Made by a program: the position numbers and the translations under genes. Below the pieces are notes generated by a model, which ran no database searches, was not told where the DNA came from, and saw only the letters and a list, made by a program, of their open reading frames with translations. 64,000 nucleotides of DNA, taken from contig CALAVE010000052.1 in assembly GCA_937892215.1 (NCBI GenBank), forward strand, positions 11,727 through 75,726, given 5' to 3'. This DNA is from an uncultured Porphyromonadaceae bacterium (lineage in GTDB: Bacteria; Bacteroidota; Bacteroidia; Bacteroidales; Muribaculaceae). Positions 44,062-52,851 of this stretch are shown here, one piece after another; position 1 is the first letter of the stretch; every line of letters starts with the position of its first letter.

Positions 44062-46440
44062 TCACTCATCGCCGTAACCGTAGCCATAGCCGTAGCCATA
44101 ACCGTAGCCGTAGCCCTTGAGCATCTCGGTTCCGTTGAGGATCACGCACATATTCTTAAACTTACGCTCTAAGTAATAGTTATCCAGCACCGGTAGCATG
44201 CTACGCTCCAGCAAGCCCGAGCGCACAATGAATATCGACATATCCACCCATTTGCTGATGATAGCAGTATCGGCCACAATCTCCACCGGCGGGCAGTCGA
44301 TAAGCACCAAGTCATACTCCTCGCGAAGAGTAGTGAGCAGAGCCTCCATGCGGCTGTCATTCACCAGCAATTCTGTGGGGTTGGGAGGTATAACCCCCGA
44401 CGGGATCACATCCAGATTAGGATAGTCGGCATTATGCACCACTATCTCACGCCAGTCGCTCACCTGATTGGTTAGGTAACTGGAAATTCCGCGTGTGGGC
44501 GAATCCACATACTTGCTCAGAGACCCCTTGCGCAAGTCCAAGTCCACCACAATCACGCGCTTGTCGCCAATAGCGAAACTCGTGGCCAAATTCATCGAGA
44601 TAAATGTCTTGCCACTGCCGGGATTGAACGACGACAGCATCACCACCTTGTGGTAGTTCTGGCCTATCATAAACTGCAGGTTGGTACGAACCACTCTGAA
44701 AGCCTCGTTTATCACATTCTTGCTCTTGGACTTAACCAGTATCTCGTAATGCTCCGGCTCCTGAGCACTCTGACGCGACAATAGCGATTTCTTCTCGCCG
44801 GCTTGCGGTATTTCACCAACGAACGGAACATTCATGTTCTCCATATCCTTGCGCCCACGCAACTTAGTGTTGCTCACCTCCTTCAGATAGATAATCGTCG
44901 CCGGCACAAGCAATCCCAGCAGGAACGCCGCCGCCAGCACATACGTACGGCGCGGAGCCGACGGGCTACGTGGCCCAGAAGGCTCGCTGATGGTGTGAGT
45001 GTTATAGGGGATAAATGCCTGCGACAACTCGTTCTCCTCTCGTTTTTGCAGCAGATACAGATAAAGCGCCTCTTTCACCTTTTGCTGACGCTCAAACGAC
45101 AGCAAGTTCTTGGCTTGCGACGGATTAGATGATATCATGGCATTCGTGCGACTCTCCTGCCCCTTAACATTCGACAGCTGAGATTGAATGGATGATATAT
45201 AGGTGTTCACCGTCTGCTTGATGGCACCCTGCATCGACATTAACGAACTGGTAAGGTCTTTCACCAACGGGTTGTTTTCACCACTGCTACTGAGCAATTT
45301 GTTGCGCTCAAGCACCATGTTGTTATACTCACGTATCTGCTGTTCGATGGCACTATTGTCTATTCCGGTGTTGCTCGGCAGTGGCTGCGTGAGACCGGTC
45401 GCGCCCAGCTCGTTCTTGATATATTGCGCGGTTATCAACTTGTTGTTCAGATCCATTATCACGCGCTGGTTATCATAAGAGCTGCGCACCGCCAGATTTG
45501 CCGCGTCGCGCACATCAGGTATCATATTGGCACTCTTAAACGACGATATGTCGCTATCCACATTGCTCAGCTCGCCCTCAAGTATGTTTAGGCGGTTGTC
45601 GATAAAACTGGACGTGTTCATTGCCATCGTCTTTTTATCATCCACCCACTTGTTGTTATACACCTTTATCAGCTCGTTGAGCACGTCCTCGGCACGCTTG
45701 GGCGACTGGTCGCTTATCTTCAGCAACACAATCGACGACTTCTCGGCTCCAAGTTCCGACGACAACCGGTTAGCATAGCTGTCGGCCACTCGCTGAGGCT
45801 CGCTCTTATCATAGTGAATGACCATACCTTCGCATTCATCGGTATATAATGCCGATGCCGACACAATCAGCTTACCCACCGGGGTCTTTACCGGTGTGCC
45901 GAATTTGCCGTTGATGTCTTTATTGTAGTCCTCACCATCGTAAACAAAGTTCTTTAGCGTATATTGCTTGTTCTTCCCTATCTGCACGTCAAATCCGTAG
46001 CTATCGGCCTTAGCATCCTGAGCCGCGATAATTATTGGTGATGTCTTATAGAGGTCGCTCACACGCATGTGACGAGTCACGCTATAGTTCTCGTCGAGTC
46101 GCAAGTTCTCCACCACTTTACGCATAAGTATCGGCGACTTGAGCGACAGTATCTCGTTGTTCATGTTGGTGTTCCCCGACACTCCCGCAAAGTCGGCCAA
46201 GTCACTCATCAGACTCGAAGAACCGCTATTCTCATCATTCTCAATCAGAATCGAAGCCGAACGGACATAAGTGGGTGGCGTGACCATGATGTAATACATC
46301 GCCAGCAACAATGCTACGAAAACCGACAGAACAAACCAGTACCAACGGGGCTTGAACATGTTCCACACATCGCGGATGTTCACCATCTCGTCCGACTTGT
46401 TAATTTTCGACACCTTTGCTATGTTCTCACTGTTACTCAT
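44062..46440 (-). CDS. Wzc-like polysaccharide co-polymerase and tyrosine autokinase
   Basis: A 792-residue inner-membrane protein controlling chain length and export. The N-terminal Wzz domain starts after a first membrane helix (about 33-53). A long coiled-coil periplasmic region leads to a second helix (about 510-530). The C-terminal BY-kinase domain has Walker A SFNPGSGKTFISMNLA, Walker A' VVDLDLRKGS and Walker B LVLIDCPPVE. The tail is a run of seven Gly-Tyr units ending GDE, the expected tyrosine cluster for autophosphorylation. It lies between the Wza-like and Wzx-like genes, the usual order. Phosphorylation would govern oligomer assembly and polymer export. Confidence 0.95.
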   Translation of the reverse strand: MSNSENIAKVSKINKSDEMVNIRDVWNMFKPRWYWFVLSVFVALLLAMYYIMVTPPTYVRSASILIENDENSGSSSLMSDLADFAGVSGNTNMNNEILSLKSPILMRKVVENLRLDENYSVTRHMRVSDLYKTSPIIIAAQDAKADSYGFDVQIGKNKQYTLKNFVYDGEDYNKDINGKFGTPVKTPVGKLIVSASALYTDECEGMVIHYDKSEPQRVADSYANRLSSELGAEKSSIVLLKISDQSPKRAEDVLNELIKVYNNKWVDDKKTMAMNTSSFIDNRLNILEGELSNVDSDISSFKSANMIPDVRDAANLAVRSSYDNQRVIMDLNNKLITAQYIKNELGATGLTQPLPSNTGIDNSAIEQQIREYNNMVLERNKLLSSSGENNPLVKDLTSSLMSMQGAIKQTVNTYISSIQSQLSNVKGQESRTNAMISSNPSQAKNLLSFERQQKVKEALYLYLLQKREENELSQAFIPYNTHTISEPSGPRSPSAPRRTYVLAAAFLLGLLVPATIIYLKEVSNTKLRGRKDMENMNVPFVGEIPQAGEKKSLLSRQSAQEPEHYEILVKSKSKNVINEAFRVVRTNLQFMIGQNYHKVVMLSSFNPGSGKTFISMNLATSFAIGDKRVIVVDLDLRKGSLSKYVDSPTRGISSYLTNQVSDWREIVVHNADYPNLDVIPSGVIPPNPTELLVNDSRMEALLTTLREEYDLVLIDCPPVEIVADTAIISKWVDMSIFIVRSGLLERSMLPVLDNYYLERKFKNMCVILNGTEMLKGYGYGYGYGYGYGYGDE

Positions 46441-46505
46441 AACTTGTCAAATATTTGCTGTTCTTTTTCTTAAGTTTTGTCTCTATTAGTCTAAGCAAGT
46501 GTACT

Positions 46506-47294
46506 TTATTTGATTATCAGCACACACACCGTGGTAAGCAACGATGCCAGAGAAATCCAGAACGAGGTGGACAGCACGTTGTTGCCGTTCACCGTCGATT
46601 CGCGGGCACGCTTGTTGTTGGGCTTCACGTACACCACGTCGTTCTGCTGCAGATAGTAGGCAGGAGAGTTGAATGTGCCGTTAACGTTCCTCAGATCCAG
46701 CGCGTAGGTCACGCGGCTCCCGTCGTGCTCACGTATCACAAACACCGAGTCACGCTTACCCTGAATGGTCATGTCACCGGCCTTGCTCAGAGCGTCGAAT
46801 ATCGTCACCTGGTCGTTCTCCATAGCGTACTGGCCCGGCGTCTTCACCTCACCCAGCACCGAATAGTGCAGGTTCATGAACTCCACCACCACCGACGCGT
46901 CTTGCAGCAGACCGCTCGAGAGCAACGAATTCTGCACCAGGTCGGCAACCTCGGCACGGGTCAAACCCGCCACTTTCATCTTACCCAGTTGCGGGAAATC
47001 GATATTACCATTCTGGTCCACCGTGTAGCCCGACAACTTCTCGTTGAAATTCGTGATATTGCTCTGTCCGGCACGATAACTCACCTGAGGCAAGTTGAAC
47101 ATCGCCGACATCTGCGGATTACGGCTCGACACGATTATCGAAATCTTGTCGCCCGGCATAATCGTTATCAACTTCTGGTTGGTTATCGGCTGGACCTGAT
47201 TGGCCACCACGTCCTGCAGGTAAATAACCTCTTTCTGAGCATTGCACGCACTAAGCAGCAACACTGCCAAAACAATAAACAAACTTTTTTTCAT
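46506..47294 (-). CDS. Wza-like polysaccharide export lipoprotein
   Basis: A 262-residue outer-membrane lipoprotein. The signal peptide ends in a lipobox (LLLSAC, Cys17). The polysaccharide export domain follows (LITIMPGDKISIIVSSRNP), then a SLBB domain (YSVLGEVKTPGQYAMENDQVTIFDALSKAGDM). A C-terminal hydrophobic helix (FWISLASLLTTVCVLI) matches the amphipathic barrel helix that crosses the outer membrane in Wza-like proteins. It should form the exit pore and contact the Wzc-like protein encoded just downstream. Confidence 0.94.
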   Translation of the reverse strand: MKKSLFIVLAVLLLSACNAQKEVIYLQDVVANQVQPITNQKLITIMPGDKISIIVSSRNPQMSAMFNLPQVSYRAGQSNITNFNEKLSGYTVDQNGNIDFPQLGKMKVAGLTRAEVADLVQNSLLSSGLLQDASVVVEFMNLHYSVLGEVKTPGQYAMENDQVTIFDALSKAGDMTIQGKRDSVFVIREHDGSRVTYALDLRNVNGTFNSPAYYLQQNDVVYVKPNNKRARESTVNGNNVLSTSFWISLASLLTTVCVLIIK

Positions 47295-47482
47295 ATCGCG
47301 ATATTTTTATTATTTTCTATTTTTCAGTAAATGGGCTGTTAATCTACTCTCAGTCTAATGGTTATATCCAAAAAATCGGGCTTAATCCGCCTTTCGTTGC
47401 ATTCGTTTTATCGGTAGCGATTTCTTTCGTTGCCACACCCGCCGGGCTCATTCCTTGAAGCCACCAGCGCGTTTCAGGCCAC

Positions 47483-48034
47483 TCACTTGATAACCTCCAG
47501 CATCTCGGGGTCCACTTTTATGGTCACCGCCACCAGGTCGGCAATCTGCAGCACCAGCCGCTTGTCGCGATGCCCGGTGAGTTTCACCACGGTGCCTTCC
47601 ACTCCGTCCAGACTCCCGCCGTGCACTCTCACACGCATCCCTCGAGGGATTTCCACCTCTCCGGGGCGGAAGTAGCGGAGTTCCTCCTCGCGCTCCTTCG
47701 ACACGCGGATAAAATCGGCCATCTCCTTGTCGGGCACTTTCATTATGCGGTTCATGCCGTCCACCTTGCGCGTGGCGTAGCGCAGATACGGGTGGATTTG
47801 CTTGAAAGCCTCAATGCGTGCGTATCGGGCACGAACAAACACCAGATTCGGAATCAGCGGCACCAACTTACGCTCCTTGCGGCCATGAAACGTACGTAGC
47901 ACGTAATGCTTGGGGATGAAGTACTCTATGTCGCGCGCCATGCGCAGACTGTCCTCCGCACGCTGCTCAGCCTTGTAGGCGTTCATCACAAACCACTGCT
48001 GAGGCTCGCGCACCTTCGAGTTTGCCGACGTCAT
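47483..48034 (-). CDS. UpxY-like NusG-family transcription antiterminator
   Basis: A 183-residue NusG paralogue at the head of the polysaccharide operon. The NGN domain begins QQWFVMNAYKAEQRAEDSLR and the C-terminal KOW motif is RGMRVRVHGGSLDGVEGTVVK. UpxY proteins of Bacteroides load on RNA polymerase in their own leader and prevent early termination in their own polysaccharide operon. No UpxZ-type partner gene follows; the next 188 bp are non-coding. I chose ATG at 48034. A GTG at 48079 would add 15 residues without known similarity. The promoter and a leader hairpin lie upstream. Confidence 0.87.
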   Translation of the reverse strand: MTSANSKVREPQQWFVMNAYKAEQRAEDSLRMARDIEYFIPKHYVLRTFHGRKERKLVPLIPNLVFVRARYARIEAFKQIHPYLRYATRKVDGMNRIMKVPDKEMADFIRVSKEREEELRYFRPGEVEIPRGMRVRVHGGSLDGVEGTVVKLTGHRDKRLVLQIADLVAVTIKVDPEMLEVIK

Positions 48035-48170
48035 CACGCCGCACACAGAACCCGATTCTATTTCGCTCTCGTTCGTCACAGGATATACCTACAGCTCATC
48101 ACAACCTTTTTAACACGCTGAAAAACAGTGCGCTATAAAAATTGTTATACGCATTTCTTCCGTTTTTACC

Positions 48171-48193
48171 GGTGTGCCACACGGCACCACACC
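48171..48193 (-). promoter_or_regulatory. Hairpin in the leader of the polysaccharide operon
   Basis: In the transcript GGTGTG pairs with CACACC, with an inner GTGCC/GGCAC alternative. It starts a few bases after the predicted transcription start and lies about 140 nt before the antiterminator gene. In UpxY systems the leader is where the factor acts, so this is a candidate recruitment or pause structure. Confidence 0.4.
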
Positions 48194-48205
48194 CAATAAA
48201 ACATA

Positions 48206-48237
48206 CAAAATTAATGGTTTCCTTTGAATATACCAAA
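48206..48237 (-). promoter_or_regulatory. Promoter of the polysaccharide operon
   Basis: On the minus strand TTTG (48237-48234), a 20-nt spacer, then TAATTTTG (48213-48206): a full consensus match. No inverted repeats of the kind that flank invertible Bacteroides capsule promoters were found around it, so it looks fixed. Confidence 0.75.
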
Positions 48238-48268
48238 GTTTAACGCATATTTTTTTCTCTTTCAGCGC

Positions 48269-48311
48269 AAAAAAATATTGGCGCAACAGCACTTTAACTC
48301 TGCAACGCCAA
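48269..48311 (-). terminator. Terminator of the TypA gene
   Basis: On the minus strand TTGGCG...CGCCAA closes an imperfect stem with inner CAG/CTG pairing, followed by TATTTTTTT. It ends TypA transcription just before the polysaccharide promoter. Confidence 0.65.
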
Positions 48312-48365
48312 CCCTTAACTTTTATGTTTTTTTCACGGATCGGACACCCGCACTCCGCATTCTTG

Positions 48366-50180
48366 CTACTCTTCTTCCGAGCCCGACTTCGACAAGCGCT
48401 TTCGCTCATTCTCGTCGAGTACGATTTTCCTCATTCGCAGATGATTAGGTGTTATCTCCACGTACTCATCGGCCTTGATATATTCCAAAGCCTCCTCCAG
48501 ACTGAACACTATCGGCGGCACTATGCGCATCTTCTCGTCGCTGCCGCTGGCGCGCATGTTGGTCAGCTTCTTCGACTTGGTCACGTTCACCACCAGGTCT
48601 TTCTCCTTCGTGTGCTCGCCCACCACCTGGCCGGCATAAACTTCCTCCTGCGGGAAGATAAAGAACTTGCCGCGGTCCTGAAGTTTGTCTATCGCGTAGG
48701 CAAACGCCGTGCCACCCTCATTCGCTATTATCGAACCGTTCACGCGGCGCACAATCTCGCCCTTCCACGGCTCGTAGTCCAGGAAGCGGTGCGACATTAT
48801 GGCCTCGCCGGCGCTGGCTGTCAGCACGTTAGTGCGCAGACCTATGATACCGCGCGACGGAATCTTGAACTCCATGTGAATGCGATCGTTCTGAGTTTCC
48901 ATCAGGGTCATCTCACCCTTGCGGCGAGTCACCATGTCGATGAGTTTGCTCGAATACTCCTCGGGCACGTTAATGGTCAGAACCTCAAACGGCTCGCACT
49001 TCACGCCGTCTATGGTCTTAATTATTACCTGTGGCTGACCCACCTGCAACTCATACCCCTCGCGACGCATCTCCTCGATCAGAACCGACAGGTGCAGCAC
49101 TCCACGGCCGAACACGTTCCACGCGTCCTCGTTGGGCGTACGCTCCACGCGCAGTGCCAGATTCTTGTCCAACTCGTGCTGCAGACGGTCCCAGATGTGG
49201 CGCGACGTCACATACTTGCCGTCCTTGCCGAAGAACGGCGAGTCGTTGATGGTGAACAGCATCGACATCGTGGGCTCGTCTATCTCGATTCGCGGCAGTG
49301 CCTCCGGATTACCCAGGTTTGTTACCGTATCGCCTATCTCAAAGCCCTCAAGTCCCACAATGGCGCAGATGTCGCCGCACTCCACCTTCTCGGTGCGTTG
49401 CTGGCTCATGCCCTCGAACGTGCGCAGCTCTTTCACCTTCTGCTTCACCACGCTGCCGTCTTTCTTGCAAAGGCCTATTTCCTGACCGTCGCGGATAGTG
49501 CCGCGGTGAACGCGACCCACCGCTATTCGTCCCACGTAGGAACTGTAGTCGAGCGACGTAATAAGCATCTGCTCATCGCCCTCCACCATCTCCGGTGCCG
49601 GAATGTGCTCTATGATGGCGTCCAGAACGGCCGTAATGTCGCTCGATGGCGTGCGCCAGTCCGTGCTCATCCAGCCCTCTTTAGCCGAACCGAACACAGT
49701 GGGGAAATCCAGCTGTTCCTCAGTGGCGTCGAGGTTGCACATCAGCTCAAACACCTGCTCCTGAACCTCGTCGGGACGGCAATTGGGCTTATCCACCTTG
49801 TTTATCACCACTATGGGCTTTAACCCTATCTGAATAGCCTTCTGAAGCACAAAACGTGTCTGCGGCATGGGACCCTCAAAGGCATCCACCAGTAGCAGGC
49901 ACCCGTCGGCCATGTTCAGCACGCGCTCCACCTCACCACCAAAGTCGGAGTGCCCTGGAGTGTCTATGATGTTTATTTTGTAACCGTTATAGTTAATGGA
50001 TACGTTTTTCGACAATATCGTTATTCCGCGCTCACGCTCCAAGTCGTTGCTGTCCAGTATCTGCGTCCCCACCACCTGGTTGTCTCTGAACAGATTACCT
50101 GCCGCCAGCATTTTGTCCACAAGCGTCGTCTTGCCGTGGTCCACGTGAGCTATTATCGCAACATTTCTTATTTTCTGCAT
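48366..50180 (-). CDS. typA: Translational GTPase TypA/BipA
   Basis: A 604-residue ribosome-associated GTPase that supports ribosome assembly and stress adaptation. G1 is AHVDHGKTT, G3 is DTPGHSDFGGEV and G4 is INKVDKPNCRPDEV, which is specific to TypA. The late SRGIIGLRTNVLTASAGEAIMSHRF region is the C-terminal TypA hallmark. I chose the ATG giving MQKIRNVAII (50180). The frame extends nine codons further with a TTG, which would overlap the -7 box. It has its own terminator and lies just upstream of the polysaccharide promoter on the same strand. Confidence 0.97.
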   Translation of the reverse strand: MQKIRNVAIIAHVDHGKTTLVDKMLAAGNLFRDNQVVGTQILDSNDLERERGITILSKNVSINYNGYKINIIDTPGHSDFGGEVERVLNMADGCLLLVDAFEGPMPQTRFVLQKAIQIGLKPIVVINKVDKPNCRPDEVQEQVFELMCNLDATEEQLDFPTVFGSAKEGWMSTDWRTPSSDITAVLDAIIEHIPAPEMVEGDEQMLITSLDYSSYVGRIAVGRVHRGTIRDGQEIGLCKKDGSVVKQKVKELRTFEGMSQQRTEKVECGDICAIVGLEGFEIGDTVTNLGNPEALPRIEIDEPTMSMLFTINDSPFFGKDGKYVTSRHIWDRLQHELDKNLALRVERTPNEDAWNVFGRGVLHLSVLIEEMRREGYELQVGQPQVIIKTIDGVKCEPFEVLTINVPEEYSSKLIDMVTRRKGEMTLMETQNDRIHMEFKIPSRGIIGLRTNVLTASAGEAIMSHRFLDYEPWKGEIVRRVNGSIIANEGGTAFAYAIDKLQDRGKFFIFPQEEVYAGQVVGEHTKEKDLVVNVTKSKKLTNMRASGSDEKMRIVPPIVFSLEEALEYIKADEYVEITPNHLRMRKIVLDENERKRLSKSGSEEE

Positions 50181-50204
50181 ACCTACTTTTTCAAAATTCG
50201 GGTG

Positions 50205-50212
50205 CAAAATTA
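50205..50212 (-). promoter_or_regulatory. -7 element of the TypA gene
   Basis: TAATTTTG on the minus strand matches TAnnTTTG, 24 bp before the ATG. No clear -33 box was found. Confidence 0.4.
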
Positions 50213-50302
50213 CTAATTTCTATCCACTTCACAGCACTTTCAGCAATAAAATCTCATCCCATTGCGCAAACTTTTGCATACTTTCACTAATTAATTCTCA
50301 AT

Positions 50303-50337
50303 TTTGTTTTCAACTTGAACATTTTTTACTACCTTTG
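50303..50337 (+). promoter_or_regulatory. Promoter of rpsO
   Basis: TTTG (50303-50306), a 23-nt spacer, then TACCTTTG (50330-50337). The leader to the ATG at 50377 is about 33 nt and AT-rich. Confidence 0.6.
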
Positions 50338-50376
50338 CACCGCAAATTTTTAATATTAACTCAAATTTTTATCAGA

Positions 50377-50652
50377 ATGTACTTAGATTCAGAGAAAAAG
50401 AAAGAGATCTTTGGCACGTACGGTAAAAGCAATACTGATACTGGGTCTCCAGAGGCACAGATTGCATTATTCTCGGTCCGTATCGCCCACTTGACCGAAC
50501 ACTTGAAGGTCAACAAGAAAGATCATACCACTCAACGTGCACTTAAGATGCTTGTTGGTAAGCGTCGTCGCCTGCTGGATTATCTTATCCGCACCGACAT
50601 CGAGCGCTATCGCGCCATCATCAGCAAGAAAGAACTTGGCATCCGCAAGTAA
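50377..50652 (+). CDS. rpsO: 30S ribosomal protein S15
   Basis: A 91-residue ribosomal protein that binds 16S rRNA early in 30S assembly. It shows GTYGKSNTDTGSPEAQIALFS, RIAHLTEHLKVNKKDHTTQR and GKRRRLLDYLIRTDIERY, all conserved in S15. The upstream open frame includes leader sequence; the ATG at 50377 gives the standard length. It is monocistronic, with a promoter before it and a strong terminator 27 bp after the stop. Confidence 0.98.
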   Translation: MYLDSEKKKEIFGTYGKSNTDTGSPEAQIALFSVRIAHLTEHLKVNKKDHTTQRALKMLVGKRRRLLDYLIRTDIERYRAIISKKELGIRK

Positions 50653-50679
50653 TCTGCAGTGCTCTTTCTTAAGGGTTAA

Positions 50680-50711
50680 GGCGTTGAGGTAAGTCCACAA
50701 CGCCTTTTTTC
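50680..50711 (+). terminator. Rho-independent terminator of rpsO
   Basis: GGCGTTG and CAACGCC form a perfect 7-bp stem around an 11-nt loop, followed by TTTTTTCTT. Confidence 0.9.
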
Positions 50712-50734
50712 TTACTATAACTCGCCAACCTTTT

Positions 50735-51349
50735 ATGCGCACTCTCATTTCCGCATTTGCCGCTCTACTGGGACTGAACATCGCACTCGCGCTCTCTCCT
50801 CAATGCCTGCGCGAGGCCGACCTCCTCTTCTCCGCGCCGCGTGTGCAGAACCACATCACTGAGGTCACTACCCGCGACTCGGTGCCCATCGACCACGTGG
50901 CCATCTTCCACCGCATCGGCGGCGAGAATGGGATGCCATGTGTCATCGAGGCCGCACCTATCGGCGGAGTGTCCATTACCCCCCTCGACTCGTTCATGGT
51001 CCGTCACGCGCAGGACAGCCTCATAGCTGCTCGCGTCTCCTGCCCTTTCAACGCCCCGGCCACCATATCCCGAGCACTCGCATTCGTTGGCCGACCCTAC
51101 GACTTCTACTTCACCCCTTCGCCCGACTCCATATACTGTAGCGAACTGGTGCTCCTCTCCTACCGTTCCTACTCCGATGAGCCGCTATTCAGCCCCATTC
51201 CCATGTCGTTTCGCAACGCACAGGGCGTCATTCCCGACTTCTGGCTCCGGCACTATGGTGCCATCGGACAAGACGTACCGGAGGGCGAACCGGGGTCTAA
51301 TCCGGCCGCCCTCTTCGCTGATTCGTTAATACAGGTTATTTCATTCTGA
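50735..51349 (+). CDS. YiiX-like permuted papain-fold cysteine hydrolase
   Basis: A 204-residue protein with a signal peptide-like N-terminus (MRTLISAFAALLGLNIALA). It has the circularly permuted NlpC/P60 order: the His motif VPIDHVAIFH comes first (about residue 52) and the Cys motif IYCSELVLLSY later (about 135). This matches the YaeF/YiiX (C92) family of predicted amidases or lipid/peptide hydrolases. The substrate is unknown; cell-wall or lipid amides are possible. It starts 24 bp after the rpsO terminator and ends 9 bp from the convergent nfnB-like gene. Confidence 0.83.
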   Translation: MRTLISAFAALLGLNIALALSPQCLREADLLFSAPRVQNHITEVTTRDSVPIDHVAIFHRIGGENGMPCVIEAAPIGGVSITPLDSFMVRHAQDSLIAARVSCPFNAPATISRALAFVGRPYDFYFTPSPDSIYCSELVLLSYRSYSDEPLFSPIPMSFRNAQGVIPDFWLRHYGAIGQDVPEGEPGSNPAALFADSLIQVISF

Positions 51350-51358
51350 GCAGCGCGG

Positions 51359-52813
51359 TCAGTCTGCGTCTCTTAACTGCGCGTCCATCGATTCGGCGGC
51401 CCTGCGACCGTCGCCCATGGCCAGTATCACCGTGGCACCGCCACGCACTATGTCGCCGCCGGCATACAGGTTATCCACGCTGGAGCGCATCGTGGCCTCG
51501 TCCACCACTATCGTGTTTCGGCGGCTCACCTCCAGCCCCTTGATGGAACGCGGCACTAACTGGTTGGGCTGAACTCCCACGCTCACTATCACCAGGTCCA
51601 CCGGCACTTCCTCTATAGCGCCTTCCACCGCCACCGGCGAACGGCGCCCCGATGCGTCGGGTTCGCCCAGTTCCATCCGCTGAACACGCATCTTCACCAC
51701 ACGTCCGCGCTCGTCGCCCACATATTCCACCGGATTGTGCAGTGTCATGAATTCCACTCCTTCCTCCTTGGCGTGAGCCACTTCCTCAAGGCGCGCCGGC
51801 ATCTCTTCTTCCGACCTGCGATACACCAGCAACACGCGCTTGGCCCCCATGCGCAGCGCCGTGCGCGACGAGTCCATAGCCGTGTTGCCGCCGCCTATCA
51901 CAGCCACCGTGTCGCCTTGCAACACAGGTGTGTCGCCGCCACGACCCGCGTGCATCAGGTTGATGCGCGTCAGGTATTCGTTGCTCGACATCACTCCATT
52001 CAGGTTCTCGCCCGGTATGTCCATAAAGCGGGGGAAACCGGCGCCCGAGCCCACAAACACTCCGCTGTAGCCCATCTCCATCAGGTCGTCGTACGTAAGG
52101 GCCTTACCCACCAGGCAGTCTTTCACAAACTCCACGCCAAGCCGGCGCAGGCCGTCTATTTCATAATCCACCACCGAGTTGGGCAAACGGAACTCGGGAA
52201 TGCCGTATTTAAGCACGCCACCTATCTCATGAAGGGCCTCATAAACCGTCACGCCGTAGCCGCGCTTCGCCATCTCGCCGGCGAATGTCAGTCCGGCAGG
52301 TCCGCTGCCTATCACAGCCACTTTCTTACCATTGGCCGGCGCCTGTGCCACTCTCTCGGCCACACCGTGCTCGCGCGACCAGTCGGCCGCAAACCGCTCC
52401 AGATAGCCTATCGCCACTGCCTTTCCCTTCATCTTCAGGTGAATACACTTGCTCTCGCACTGCTTCTCCTGTGGACACACGCGACCGCACACGGCCGGCA
52501 GCGAACTCGTCTGTTTTATCACTTTCAGCGACTCGGCAAACTCGCCGCGCTCTATGTTCTTGATAAATCCGGGGATGTCTATTCCCACGGGGCAACCGGT
52601 GACGCACTGCGGATTATTGCAGTCTAGGCAACGGCTGGCTTCGGTCATCGCCTGCGCCTCGCTGATGCCGCTGTTCACCTCTTCGTTGCAAGTCACCCGG
52701 TAGCCGGGTTCCAGTTGCGGCATACTCACCCGCTCGGTCTTAACCCTGTCTTTTGGCGATATCTTGCTGCGCAATTCCTCGCGCCACGCTTCGTCTCTTC
52801 TCGTTTTTTCCAT
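51359..52813 (-). CDS. NfnB-type / GltD-like NADPH oxidoreductase
   Basis: A 484-residue flavoprotein usually annotated as glutamate synthase small subunit (GltA/GltD-like). It has N-terminal cysteine clusters for [4Fe-4S] centres (CLDCNNPQCVTGCPVGIDIP and CGRVCPQEKQCESKC), the FAD loop IGSGPAGLTFAGEMA near 167, and the NADPH loop VIGGGNTAMDSSRTALRMGA near 305. It follows a partner gene of the ferredoxin-NADP reductase type by 38 bp, and no glutamate synthase large subunit is adjacent. The pair therefore fits NfnAB. Nfn couples NADH and reduced ferredoxin to NADPH formation by electron bifurcation in anaerobes. Confidence 0.88.
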   Translation of the reverse strand: MEKTRRDEAWREELRSKISPKDRVKTERVSMPQLEPGYRVTCNEEVNSGISEAQAMTEASRCLDCNNPQCVTGCPVGIDIPGFIKNIERGEFAESLKVIKQTSSLPAVCGRVCPQEKQCESKCIHLKMKGKAVAIGYLERFAADWSREHGVAERVAQAPANGKKVAVIGSGPAGLTFAGEMAKRGYGVTVYEALHEIGGVLKYGIPEFRLPNSVVDYEIDGLRRLGVEFVKDCLVGKALTYDDLMEMGYSGVFVGSGAGFPRFMDIPGENLNGVMSSNEYLTRINLMHAGRGGDTPVLQGDTVAVIGGGNTAMDSSRTALRMGAKRVLLVYRRSEEEMPARLEEVAHAKEEGVEFMTLHNPVEYVGDERGRVVKMRVQRMELGEPDASGRRSPVAVEGAIEEVPVDLVIVSVGVQPNQLVPRSIKGLEVSRRNTIVVDEATMRSSVDNLYAGGDIVRGGATVILAMGDGRRAAESMDAQLRDAD

Positions 52814-52851
52814 TGTTTTCGTTGTTTCTTCTAAGGTGTGGTTCTGTTAAT

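Noticed and set aside
48080..48330. Invertible promoter for the polysaccharide operon
   Set aside because: No pair of inverted repeats flanks the promoter and no tyrosine or serine recombinase gene is close.
48324..49823. 499-codon open frame on the plus strand
   Set aside because: It is antisense to TypA and rich in His, Leu and Arg with no recognisable motif.
51359..52813. Calling this gene glutamate synthase small subunit
   Set aside because: No large subunit is adjacent and an NfnA-type partner is, so NfnB is the better reading, although the family name overlaps.
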